Positions 26,525 through 35,237 of a stretch of 64,000 nucleotides of DNA are shown here, piece after piece. Position 1 is the stretch's first letter; the number at the start of each line of letters is the position of its first letter. The stretch covers positions 3,782,001 through 3,846,000 of the forward strand of contig NZ_CP040443.1 of assembly GCF_005843885.1 (NCBI RefSeq), read 5' to 3'. The stretch comes from Escherichia sp. E4742. GTDB lineage: Bacteria > Pseudomonadota > Gammaproteobacteria > Enterobacterales > Enterobacteriaceae. Made by a program: the position numbers and the translations under genes. The notes under the pieces were generated by a model. The model was not told the DNA's origin. It worked only from the letters and a program-made list of their open reading frames with translations, and searched no databases.

Positions 26525-27477
26525 TACCCCATCTCCTGTAACGCATGTCTCTGGCGTTCGACGATATTGGTCCACAAATTGTCTTTATCGTCAGTCCATA
26601 AATTAATCAGCAAGGCAAAAAAGCGTTCTGCTGCTGGAGAAAGTACGGCATCTTTACGGCGAATTATTCCCAATGTCCGACGTATAACGGGTTCCACCAA
26701 TGGGATACCAATAATCGAAGAATAGGGCGCATGAGGCATTGCCAGGCCAGGAAGCGCCGAAATCCCCAGTCCCGCTTCCACCAATCCTAATGACGTCGAA
26801 AGATGACGCACTTCATAAAACCAGTCCAGTTTCCAGGGCTTATCGGACAATTTTTGCTCAATTAGCAGTCGGTTGCCGCTGGAGGAACGCACGCCAATCA
26901 TTTTGTAACCTACTAACTCCTGCCATTCCACCAGCTGCTTTTTGGCCAATGGATGGTCACGCCGACAGGCCAGCACGAACGGCTCATTGACCAGTGGGGT
27001 AAAGTCAATGGATGAATTTGTGACATTGTTCATGTTTATGCCAAAGTCAGATTCATTGCACAGCACCGATTCCATGCAATTATTCGTGCCTTGTTCCAGA
27101 ATCCGCACTTTAATATTGGGATACAGCTCATTAAATTTACCAATTGCCAGTGGTAAAAAATAAAATACCGCGGTCGGAATACACGCTAATGTCACCATAC
27201 CACGATGATAAATATTCATATCGCGAATATTAAAAAGCGTTTCATCGAATTTTTTTATTAATTCCCGCGCCTCAGGAAGCAACATTCTCCCCGCTTTTGT
27301 TAAAGTAACCTTGCGAGTTGTACGCTCAAAGAGTTGAATATGTAAATCCTCTTCCATCTTTTTTATTCTGCGCGTTAATGCAGGTTGCGTAATATTAAGT
27401 AATTTAGCAGCATTGTTAAATGAACTGGACTCTGCCAGCGTGACAAATGCTTTCATACTTGATAACTCATGCTTCAT
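26524..27477 (-). CDS. ybhD: YbhD, LysR-family regulator
   Basis: 317-residue LysR-type regulator. The N-terminal winged helix-turn-helix (about 5-62) reads SFNNAAKLLNITQPALTRRIKKMEEDL, with the substrate-binding domain from about 90 on. It is divergent from ybhHIJ across 184 bases, the standard arrangement for a LysR protein controlling its neighbour, so it probably senses a carboxylate handled by that gene set. No ligand is established to my knowledge. Confidence 0.92.
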   Translation of the reverse strand: MKHELSSMKAFVTLAESSSFNNAAKLLNITQPALTRRIKKMEEDLHIQLFERTTRKVTLTKAGRMLLPEARELIKKFDETLFNIRDMNIYHRGMVTLACIPTAVFYFLPLAIGKFNELYPNIKVRILEQGTNNCMESVLCNESDFGINMNNVTNSSIDFTPLVNEPFVLACRRDHPLAKKQLVEWQELVGYKMIGVRSSSGNRLLIEQKLSDKPWKLDWFYEVRHLSTSLGLVEAGLGISALPGLAMPHAPYSSIIGIPLVEPVIRRTLGIIRRKDAVLSPAAERFFALLINLWTDDKDNLWTNIVERQRHALQEMG

Positions 27478-27554
27478 TATTACTCCGGAAAATGGAAGCG
27501 GTGCTTTTTAGTGATTTGCAGTTAAACCAGTTTAACTGCCTTTTAATCACTTAA

Positions 27555-27577
27555 ATTAATGAAAAAATGTTATTAAT
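27555..27577. promoter_or_regulatory. Candidate LysR-type operator between ybhD and ybhH
   Basis: ATTAAT (27555-27560) and ATTAAT (27572-27577) are self-complementary arms around 11 bases, within the divergent promoter region. The spacing fits the T-N11-A style of LysR sites. AT-rich surroundings make chance occurrence possible. Confidence 0.35.
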
Positions 27578-27661
27578 CGTGAAGCTAAAGTCATTAGAGA
27601 TGCTTTGCCCTTAATGTAACCATATCGCAATAAGTTATGTTTTTAAATTGAGGGCATTATT

Positions 27662-28714
27662 ATGAAAAAAATACCCTGCGTGATGATGCGAGGTGGAACC
27701 TCGAGGGGCGCGTTCCTGTTAGCGGAACATTTACCCGAAGATCAAACGCAGCGCGATAAAATATTGATGGCAATTATGGGTTCCGGTAACGATCTGGAAA
27801 TAGACGGTATCGGCGGCGGTAATCCGCTGACCAGTAAAGTCGCCATTATTAGCCATTCCGACGATCCGCGTGCTGATGTCGATTATCTGTTTGCTCAGGT
27901 TATTGTCCATGAGCAGCGTGTCGATACAACACCAAACTGCGGCAATATGTTGTCTGGGGTTGGGGCATTCGCCATTGAAAATGGTTTGATTGCAGCGACT
28001 TCGCCAGTTACCCGCGTGCGTATCCGCAACGTCAATACTGGTACGTTCATCGAAGCTGATGTGCAAACGCCAAATGGTGTTGTCGAGTACGAGGGTAGCG
28101 CCAGAATTGACGGCGTGCCAGGGACAGCTGCACCGGTTGCTCTCACTTTCCTGAATGCCGCAGGAACGAAAACCGGAAAAGTCTTCCCGACGGATAAACA
28201 GATTGATTATTTTGACGATGTCCCGGTGACTTGTATCGATATGGCGATGCCAGTCGTTATTATTCCGGCTGAATATCTGGGCAAAACAGGCTATGAATTA
28301 CCGGCGGAACTGGATGCCGACAAAGCATTATTAGCCCGCATTGAATCTATCCGTCTGCAAGCGGGTAAAGCAATGGGCTTAGGCGATGTCAGTAATATGG
28401 TTATCCCTAAACCTGTGCTTATTTCTCCAGCGCAGAAAGGCGGGGCAATTAATGTGCGTTATTTTATGCCTCATTCTTGCCATCGCGCACTGGCGATAAC
28501 TGGCGCTATTGCCATTTCCAGTAGTTGTGCATTGGAAGGCACCGTCACCCGACAAATCGTCCCTTCTGTGGGGTATGGCAATATCAATATTGAACACCCC
28601 AGTGGTGCGCTTGACGTTCATTTAAGTAATGACGGTCAGGATGCCACAACGTTACGTGCATCTGTTATTCGGACGACCAGAAAAATATTTTCCGGTGAAG
28701 TTTATCTTCCCTGA
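27662..28714 (+). CDS. ybhH: YbhH, PrpF-family isomerase
   Basis: 350-residue PrpF/AcnD-accessory family protein. Members isomerise unsaturated carboxylates (2-methylaconitate isomerase, aconitate isomerase, 4-oxalomesaconate tautomerase). Family sequence MMRGGTSRGAFL at the start and GGGNPLTSKVAI, NCGNMLSGVGAFAIENGL further in are intact; the fold is diaminopimelate-epimerase-like. First gene of ybhHIJ, followed after 75 bases by the carboxylate transporter ybhI. The true substrate is unknown to me. Confidence 0.93.
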   Translation: MKKIPCVMMRGGTSRGAFLLAEHLPEDQTQRDKILMAIMGSGNDLEIDGIGGGNPLTSKVAIISHSDDPRADVDYLFAQVIVHEQRVDTTPNCGNMLSGVGAFAIENGLIAATSPVTRVRIRNVNTGTFIEADVQTPNGVVEYEGSARIDGVPGTAAPVALTFLNAAGTKTGKVFPTDKQIDYFDDVPVTCIDMAMPVVIIPAEYLGKTGYELPAELDADKALLARIESIRLQAGKAMGLGDVSNMVIPKPVLISPAQKGGAINVRYFMPHSCHRALAITGAIAISSSCALEGTVTRQIVPSVGYGNINIEHPSGALDVHLSNDGQDATTLRASVIRTTRKIFSGEVYLP

Positions 28715-28789
28715 AAAATTTCGTTGTCGTGATAAGGACAATCAATAAAGGACTTCTGTATGAGTCATACAGAAAGAACAGGATTTTAA

Positions 28790-30223
28790 ATGAATAAGAA
28801 ATCGTTATGGAAGCTAATTCTGATATTAGCGATCCCATGTATTATTGGCTTTATGCCAGCCCCGGCAGGATTGAGCGAACTGGCATGGGTACTTTTTGGT
28901 ATTTACCTGGCGGCGATTGTGGGGCTGGTTATCAAGCCTTTCCCGGAACCTGCCGTACTGTTAATTGCCGTTGCTGCCTCGATGGTGGTGGTCGGTAACT
29001 TATCCGACGGTGCGTTTAAAACCACCGCCGTATTAAGCGGTTACTCTTCAGGTACCACCTGGCTGGTGTTCTCGGCGTTTACCTTAAGCGCCGCGTTTGT
29101 GACCACCGGCTTAGGCAAACGTATTGCCTATTTGCTGATTGGTAAAATTGGTAGCACTACCCTGGGTCTGGGTTACGTTACGGTATTCCTCGATCTGGTA
29201 CTGGCTCCGGCAACACCGTCTAACACCGCGCGTGCGGGCGGTATTGTATTACCGATCATCAACAGCGTGGCAGTGGCTTTGGGGTCAGAACCTGAAAAAA
29301 GCCCGCGTCGTGTCGGACATTACTTGATGATGTCCATTTACATGGTCACCAAAACCACCAGCTATATGTTCTTTACCGCAATGGCGGGGAACATTCTGGC
29401 GCTGAAAATGATCAACGACATTCTGCACCTGCAAATTAGCTGGGGGGGATGGGCGCTGGCCGCCGGATTGCCGGGCATCATTATGCTGCTGGTCACTCCG
29501 CTGGTGATTTACACCATGTATCCGCCAGAAATTAAAAAGGTGGATAACAAAACTATCTCCAAAGCGGGTCTTGCCGAACTTGGGCCGATGAAAATCCGTG
29601 AAAAAATGCTGCTCGGTGTCTTTGTGCTGGCGCTGCTGGGCTGGATTTTCAGTAAAACGCTCGGGGTTGATGAATCCACCGTGGCAATCGTTGTTATGGC
29701 GACCATGCTGCTGCTGGGTATCGTTACCTGGGAAGACGTGGTTAAAAATAAAGGCGGCTGGAATACCTTAATCTGGTACGGCGGTATTATCGGCTTAAGC
29801 TCCTTATTATCGAAAGTTAAATTCTTCGAATGGTTAGCTGAAGTCTTTAAAAATAACCTGGCATTTGACGGTCACGGTAACGTTGCTTTCTTCGTTATTA
29901 TTTTCCTCAGCATCATCGTGCGTTATTTCTTCGCTTCTGGTAGCGCCTATATCGTTGCTATGTTGCCGGTATTTGCCATGCTGGCGAACGTCTCCGGCGC
30001 ACCGTTAATGTTAACCGCGTTGGCACTGTTGTTCTCCAACTCCTATGGCGGCATGGTTACTCACTATGGCGGCGCGGCAGGTCCGGTCATCTTTGGTGTG
30101 GGTTACAACGATATTAAATCCTGGTGGTTGGTCGGTGCGGTACTGACGATATTAACCTTCCTGGTGCATATCACCCTCGGCGTATGGTGGTGGAATATGC
30201 TGATCGGCTGGAACATGCTGTAA
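28790..30223 (+). CDS. ybhI: YbhI, DASS/CitT-family carboxylate transporter
   Basis: 477-residue inner-membrane protein of the divalent anion:sodium symporter (CitT/TtdT-like) family, with about twelve hydrophobic segments. Family stretches include LAPATPSNTARAGGIVLPI and the late SNSYGGMVTHYGGAAGPVIFG. Flanked by an isomerase and a hydratase, it is likely the uptake or exchange system for their di- or tricarboxylate. An ERIC element begins two bases after its stop. Confidence 0.93.
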   Translation: MNKKSLWKLILILAIPCIIGFMPAPAGLSELAWVLFGIYLAAIVGLVIKPFPEPAVLLIAVAASMVVVGNLSDGAFKTTAVLSGYSSGTTWLVFSAFTLSAAFVTTGLGKRIAYLLIGKIGSTTLGLGYVTVFLDLVLAPATPSNTARAGGIVLPIINSVAVALGSEPEKSPRRVGHYLMMSIYMVTKTTSYMFFTAMAGNILALKMINDILHLQISWGGWALAAGLPGIIMLLVTPLVIYTMYPPEIKKVDNKTISKAGLAELGPMKIREKMLLGVFVLALLGWIFSKTLGVDESTVAIVVMATMLLLGIVTWEDVVKNKGGWNTLIWYGGIIGLSSLLSKVKFFEWLAEVFKNNLAFDGHGNVAFFVIIFLSIIVRYFFASGSAYIVAMLPVFAMLANVSGAPLMLTALALLFSNSYGGMVTHYGGAAGPVIFGVGYNDIKSWWLVGAVLTILTFLVHITLGVWWWNMLIGWNML

Positions 30224-30224
30224 A

Positions 30225-30351
30225 TATACTCGTCATACTTCAAGTTGCATGTGCTGCGTCTGCGTTCGCTCACCCCAGTCACTTACTTATGTAAGCTCCT
30301 GGGGATTCACTCGCTTGTCGCCTTCCTGCAACTCGAATTATTTAGAGTATA
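30225..30351. repeat. ERIC (IRU) element
   Basis: Exactly 127 bases, bounded by TATACTCGTCATACTTCAAG and its near-inverse ending TTTAGAGTATA. The core holds CACTTACTTATGTAAGCTCC and GGGGATTCAC, the well-known central inverted repeat. It lies between ybhI and ybhJ, and would be transcribed if ybhHIJ is one operon. Confidence 0.95.
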
Positions 30352-30405
30352 TCCATTTATTATCTTTCTGCGCACTTTACGGTGCGCAGATATCTGGAGC
30401 ATTTG

Positions 30406-32667
30406 ATGATCAAGTTATCTGAAAAAGGCGTGTTTCTCGCCAGTAATAACGAAATAATTGCCGAAGAATATTTCGGCGGCGAAATTAAAAAAGAAGAAGC
30501 AAAAAAAGGCACTATTGCCTGGTCAATACTCTCTTCTCATAATACGTCCGGAAATATGGATAAACTTAAAATTAAGTTTGATTCATTAGCCTCTCACGAT
30601 ATTACCTTTGTTGGTATTGTACAGACCGCTAAAGCGTCCGGCATGGAACGTTTCCCGCTGCCGTATGTACTGACCAACTGCCATAACTCACTGTGCGCTG
30701 TGGGCGGTACCATTAACGGTGATGACCATATTTTTGGTTTATCGGCGGCCCAGCGTTATGGCGGTATTTTTGTTCCTCCGCATATTGCGGTTATCCACCA
30801 ATATATGCGTGAAATGATGGCGGGCGGCGGCAAAATGATCCTCGGGTCAGACAGCCACACCCGTTACGGTGCATTAGGGACAATGGCAGTCGGTGAGGGC
30901 GGCGGCGAGCTGGTAAAACAACTGCTTAATGACACCTGGGATATCGACTATCCGGGCGTGGTTGCGGTGCATCTGACCGGAAAACCTGCTCCGTATGTGG
31001 GTCCGCAGGATGTGGCGCTGGCGATTATCGGCGCCGTGTTTAAAAACGGCTACGTCAAAAACAAAGTGATGGAGTTTGTTGGTCCGGGGGTTGCTGCGCT
31101 CTCTACGGATTTCCGTAACAGCGTTGACGTAATGACTACCGAAACTACCTGTTTAAGTTCTGTCTGGCAAACTGATGAAGAAGTGCATAATTGGCTGGCG
31201 CTGCACGGTCGCGGCCAGGATTACTGCCAGCTTAATCCTCAGCCAATGGCGTACTACGATGGCTGCATCAGCGTTGATTTAAGTGCCATCAAACCGATGA
31301 TTGCGCTGCCGTTCCACCCGAGCAACGTTTATGAAATCGACACGCTGAACCAGAATCTGACTGACATTCTGCGTGAGATTGAAATTGAGTCCGAGCGCGT
31401 GGCGCACGGTAAAGCCAAACTCTCGCTGCTGGATAAAGTGGAAAATGGTCGCCTGAAAGTGCAGCAGGGGATTATCGCGGGCTGTTCTGGCGGTAACTAT
31501 GAAAACGTTATCGCCGCAGCAAATGCGCTGCGTGGTCAATCCTGTGGCAACGACACCTTCTCGCTGGCGGTTTACCCGTCATCACAGCCGGTGTTTATGG
31601 ATCTCGCCAAAAAAGGTGTGGTAGCAGATTTGATTGGCGCAGGCGCAATCATCAGAACCGCGTTCTGCGGCCCATGCTTTGGCGCGGGCGATACGCCAAT
31701 CAACAACGGTTTGAGTATTCGCCACACCACGCGTAACTTCCCGAACCGCGAAGGCTCTAAGCCAGCCAATGGGCAGATGTCAGCGGTGGCGTTGATGGAC
31801 GCTCGTTCTATCGCTGCGACTGCGGCAAACGGTGGCTATTTAACCTCTGCCAGCGAACTCGATTGCTGGGACAACGTGCCGGAGTACGCCTTCGATGTAA
31901 CGCCGTATAAAAACCGTGTTTATCAGGGCTTTGTGAAAGGGGCGACTCAGCAACCGCTGATCTACGGACCGAACATCAAAGACTGGCCGGAATTGGGCGC
32001 GCTGACTGACAATATCGTCCTCAAAGTGTGCTCGAAGATCCTCGACGAAGTGACCACCACTGACGAATTGATTCCTTCCGGTGAAACCTCTTCGTATCGT
32101 TCAAATCCGATTGGTCTGGCGGAGTTTACCCTGTCACGCCGTGATCCGGGTTATGTTGGCAGAAGTAAAGCCACTGCCGAGCTGGAAAATCAGCGTCTGG
32201 CGGGGAGTGTCAGCGAACTGGCAGAGGTGTTTGCGCGCATTAAGCAGATTGCTGGTCAGGAAAATATTGATCCGCTGCAAACTGAAATTGGCAGCATGGT
32301 CTATGCGGTCAAACCAGGCGATGGTTCTGCGCGTGAGCAGGCGGCGAGCTGCCAGCGTGTGATTGGCGGTCTGGCGAATATTGCCGAGGAGTACGCGACC
32401 AAACGCTACCGTTCTAACGTCATCAACTGGGGAATGTTACCGCTGCAAATGGCAGAAGTGCCGAACTTTGAAGTGGGGGATTACATTTACATTCCTGGCA
32501 TTAAAGCGGCACTGGATAATCCGGGTACGACCTTCAAAGGTTATGTGATCCATGAAGATGCGCCGGTAACGGAAATCACGCTTTACATGGAAAGCCTGAC
32601 GGCCGAAGAGCGCGAGATTATCAAGGCGGGTAGTTTGATTAACTTCAATAAAAACCGTCAGATGTAA
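30406..32667 (+). CDS. ybhJ: YbhJ, aconitase-family putative hydratase
   Basis: 753-residue member of the aconitase/isopropylmalate isomerase superfamily. Visible features are DSHTRYGALG, a first cluster cysteine in IAGCSGGNYENV and a CxxC in FCGPCFGAG, the three-cysteine set that holds a [4Fe-4S] cluster in aconitases. Its sequence is distant from AcnA and AcnB, so the substrate is probably a different 2-hydroxy-acid/alkene pair. The ATG at 30406 follows CTGGAG and starts MIKLSEKG; an upstream ATG adds eight residues without support. Follows ybhI across the ERIC element. Confidence 0.92.
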   Translation: MIKLSEKGVFLASNNEIIAEEYFGGEIKKEEAKKGTIAWSILSSHNTSGNMDKLKIKFDSLASHDITFVGIVQTAKASGMERFPLPYVLTNCHNSLCAVGGTINGDDHIFGLSAAQRYGGIFVPPHIAVIHQYMREMMAGGGKMILGSDSHTRYGALGTMAVGEGGGELVKQLLNDTWDIDYPGVVAVHLTGKPAPYVGPQDVALAIIGAVFKNGYVKNKVMEFVGPGVAALSTDFRNSVDVMTTETTCLSSVWQTDEEVHNWLALHGRGQDYCQLNPQPMAYYDGCISVDLSAIKPMIALPFHPSNVYEIDTLNQNLTDILREIEIESERVAHGKAKLSLLDKVENGRLKVQQGIIAGCSGGNYENVIAAANALRGQSCGNDTFSLAVYPSSQPVFMDLAKKGVVADLIGAGAIIRTAFCGPCFGAGDTPINNGLSIRHTTRNFPNREGSKPANGQMSAVALMDARSIAATAANGGYLTSASELDCWDNVPEYAFDVTPYKNRVYQGFVKGATQQPLIYGPNIKDWPELGALTDNIVLKVCSKILDEVTTTDELIPSGETSSYRSNPIGLAEFTLSRRDPGYVGRSKATAELENQRLAGSVSELAEVFARIKQIAGQENIDPLQTEIGSMVYAVKPGDGSAREQAASCQRVIGGLANIAEEYATKRYRSNVINWGMLPLQMAEVPNFEVGDYIYIPGIKAALDNPGTTFKGYVIHEDAPVTEITLYMESLTAEEREIIKAGSLINFNKNRQM

Positions 32668-32683
32668 AAAGCGCCATGTGAAT

Positions 32684-33251
<568 letters not shown>

Positions 33252-33267
33252 AAATAGTTAATAGCTC

Positions 33268-34551
33268 TTACTTCTTCGCTTCTGCAACCACTTTGCTACC
33301 CACGCCGCGGTTATTGTATTCCCACATGCGGTTGTAGTTAGTGTCATTCAGATTGCGCTGTACTTCGTCGCTATCGTCAACGCTGCCGGTATTACCCGCA
33401 AATGGACGATTGGAAATCACCGCATCGGCCCACGGTTTAGCCGTGTTAAAACCTTCGTTGATGGCGCTATCACGGATCACCACCTGACCGTTGGTATTGG
33501 CATCAACATCCAGCGAGCGGCCCAACTGCGCGACGCCATCACCGGAAGCAGTGAAACGGCTGTTTACCGCGAGGAAACCGTAATAGATGTTAGACAGCGT
33601 AGCCGGTGCAAACACATACGCTTCTTGCTGGGTACGGGAGTTCACCACGCGGAATTCGGTGTTATCGAACACCACCGCGCCGCGACCAGAAACGATATCC
33701 ACATCCCCTTCAATGTAGCTGTTGGTCACCAGAGTACGCGGTTGACGATTGGTTTCCAGACGGTTTTGCACACCGCTGTTGGTGACAAAAAAGGTGTTCT
33801 GACGACCGAGAATGTTGACGTTATTGATCTGCACTTTGTCGCCATCAGTACGCAGTGCCACCGCTGGATGGTTACCCGCATCTACGCTATCGCCCAGCGT
33901 GTTTTCGATGGTCAGGTTTTGCAGTTGCAGGCCATTGTTTTGTGACCAGAAGACCGCAGAACAGAGCACGCCAATGCTGTCGCTGCGTTTGCTCTGGCAG
34001 CTATCGTACATATACCACGCTGGTTTACCTGGCATATATTTGCCGCGTGGGTTGACGTCGTGACGCCAGTCGGCTGGGCTCATGCCCCCATCAAGGGAAA
34101 GCCCAATCTTCACATCAATCGGTTTTTCACCTGTACCGTACAGAGTAATTCCACCCGGAGCGGCAGGGACATAGACCGTGCCTTCATACTCACCAGGCAT
34201 CACGGCAATATACTGGCGCTTGTTGGTACGCTTGATAATTGCCGCATCCACCGCTGCCTGAATCGTGGTATGCGTTACACCTTGAGTACCCGCCGGGCCG
34301 ACAACAAAGTCAGGTTGCGCAGGCAGGGTAATCGGGGAAGGATTCCACGCTGCAGCACCTGGTGTCAGGGACGCAAAATAGTGTTGAGCATCGAAATTCT
34401 GCGCTTCTTTTGCCGACAGAATCGGGCGAGAAGAGGTACCAGGCGCGGTTTGATCAGAAGGACGTTGATCGGGCGGTGTTGAGCTACAGGCGGTCAGCGT
34501 CACGCCAAAAGCCAATGCCAGCGCCAGACGGGAAACTGAAAATGTGTTCAC
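33268..34551 (-). CDS. ybhC: YbhC, outer-membrane lipoprotein with pectinesterase fold
   Basis: 427-residue lipoprotein; lipobox LTAC places the lipidated cysteine at residue 22. The mature part is a right-handed beta-helix of the pectin methylesterase family (ATIQAAVDAAI, VMPGEYEGTVYVP, ALRTDGDKVQINNVNILGRQNTFF, YIEGDVDIVSGRGAVVFDN). E. coli YbhC is reported as an outer-membrane protein with acyl-CoA thioesterase activity in vitro; E. coli does not use pectin, so the cellular role is open. Convergent with ybhJ; the lambda attB core is just upstream. Confidence 0.94.
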   Translation of the reverse strand: MNTFSVSRLALALAFGVTLTACSSTPPDQRPSDQTAPGTSSRPILSAKEAQNFDAQHYFASLTPGAAAWNPSPITLPAQPDFVVGPAGTQGVTHTTIQAAVDAAIIKRTNKRQYIAVMPGEYEGTVYVPAAPGGITLYGTGEKPIDVKIGLSLDGGMSPADWRHDVNPRGKYMPGKPAWYMYDSCQSKRSDSIGVLCSAVFWSQNNGLQLQNLTIENTLGDSVDAGNHPAVALRTDGDKVQINNVNILGRQNTFFVTNSGVQNRLETNRQPRTLVTNSYIEGDVDIVSGRGAVVFDNTEFRVVNSRTQQEAYVFAPATLSNIYYGFLAVNSRFTASGDGVAQLGRSLDVDANTNGQVVIRDSAINEGFNTAKPWADAVISNRPFAGNTGSVDDSDEVQRNLNDTNYNRMWEYNNRGVGSKVVAEAKK

Positions 34552-34597
34552 AGGTTGCTCCGGGCTATGAAATAGAAAAATGAATCCGTTGAAGCCT

Positions 34598-34612
34598 GCT
34601 TTTTTATACTAA
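34598..34612. other. attB: Empty phage lambda attachment site attB (core)
   Basis: GCTTTTTTATACTAA, the exact 15-bp core, between ybhC and ybhB as in K-12 (gal-bio region). The left arm CCTGCTTTTTT is intact. The right arm reads ACTAACTTT where K-12, from memory, has ACTAACTTG, a substitution at 34616 in the outermost base of the B' Int-binding site. No prophage occupies it. Confidence 0.93.
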
Positions 34613-34671
34613 CTTTAGCGAAACGGGAAGGTAAAAAGACAAAAAGTTGTTTTTAATACCTTTAAGTGATA

Positions 34672-34694
34672 CCAGATGGCATTGCGCCATCTGG
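34672..34694. terminator. Stem-loop after ybhB
   Basis: CCAGATGGC-ATTGC-GCCATCTGG, a perfect 9-bp stem 9 bases past the ybhB stop (minus strand). The following T-run is weak. Confidence 0.6.
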
Positions 34695-34702
34695 CAGAGT
34701 GA

Positions 34703-35179
34703 TTAACTGAACATCGCGGTAATCGAGGCGCTGGCCAGAGAGTGGAAATGGACGTTAAACCCGACCATCGCGCCGCTGGCGCCTTCATCGACATCAATAC
34801 GTTCTACATCCAGCGCGTGAACGGTAAAAATGTAGCGATGGGTTTCGCCTTTCGGCGGCGCAGCGCCATCGTACCCGGTTTTACCAAAGTCGGTACGCGT
34901 CTGCAAAACGCCGTCTGGCATTGCTACCAGACCAGAGCCAAACCCTTGCGGTAATACGCGGGTATCAGCGGGTAAGTTAACAACTACCCAGTGCCACCAG
35001 CCGGAGCCGGTTGGCGCGTCCGGGTCATAGCAGGTGACAACAAAACTTTTGGTTCCCGCAGGAACATCATCCCACGCCAGATGCGGCGAAATATTATCGC
35101 CATCGTAACCCATGCCGTTAAAGACATGACGATGCGGCAGCTTATCGCCATCGCGCAGATCATTACTGATGAGTTTCAT
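34703..35179 (-). CDS. ybhB: YbhB, PEBP/Raf-kinase-inhibitor-like protein
   Basis: 158-residue cytoplasmic protein of the phosphatidylethanolamine-binding protein family. The two signature regions are visible: CYDPDAPTGSGWWHWVVVNL and, further on, a HRYIFTVHAL strand. Bacterial members resemble eukaryotic RKIP and can affect kinase activity when tested, but a native role in E. coli is not established. Sits between the lambda attB core and bioA on the same strand as bioA, 58 bases after it. Confidence 0.94.
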   Translation of the reverse strand: MKLISNDLRDGDKLPHRHVFNGMGYDGDNISPHLAWDDVPAGTKSFVVTCYDPDAPTGSGWWHWVVVNLPADTRVLPQGFGSGLVAMPDGVLQTRTDFGKTGYDGAAPPKGETHRYIFTVHALDVERIDVDEGASGAMVGFNVHFHSLASASITAMFS

Positions 35180-35237
35180 GAACCCTCCTTTCTTGTTTGC
35201 AGAAAGTGTAGCCAGAAACCTTCAGGCTGACTGCTCG

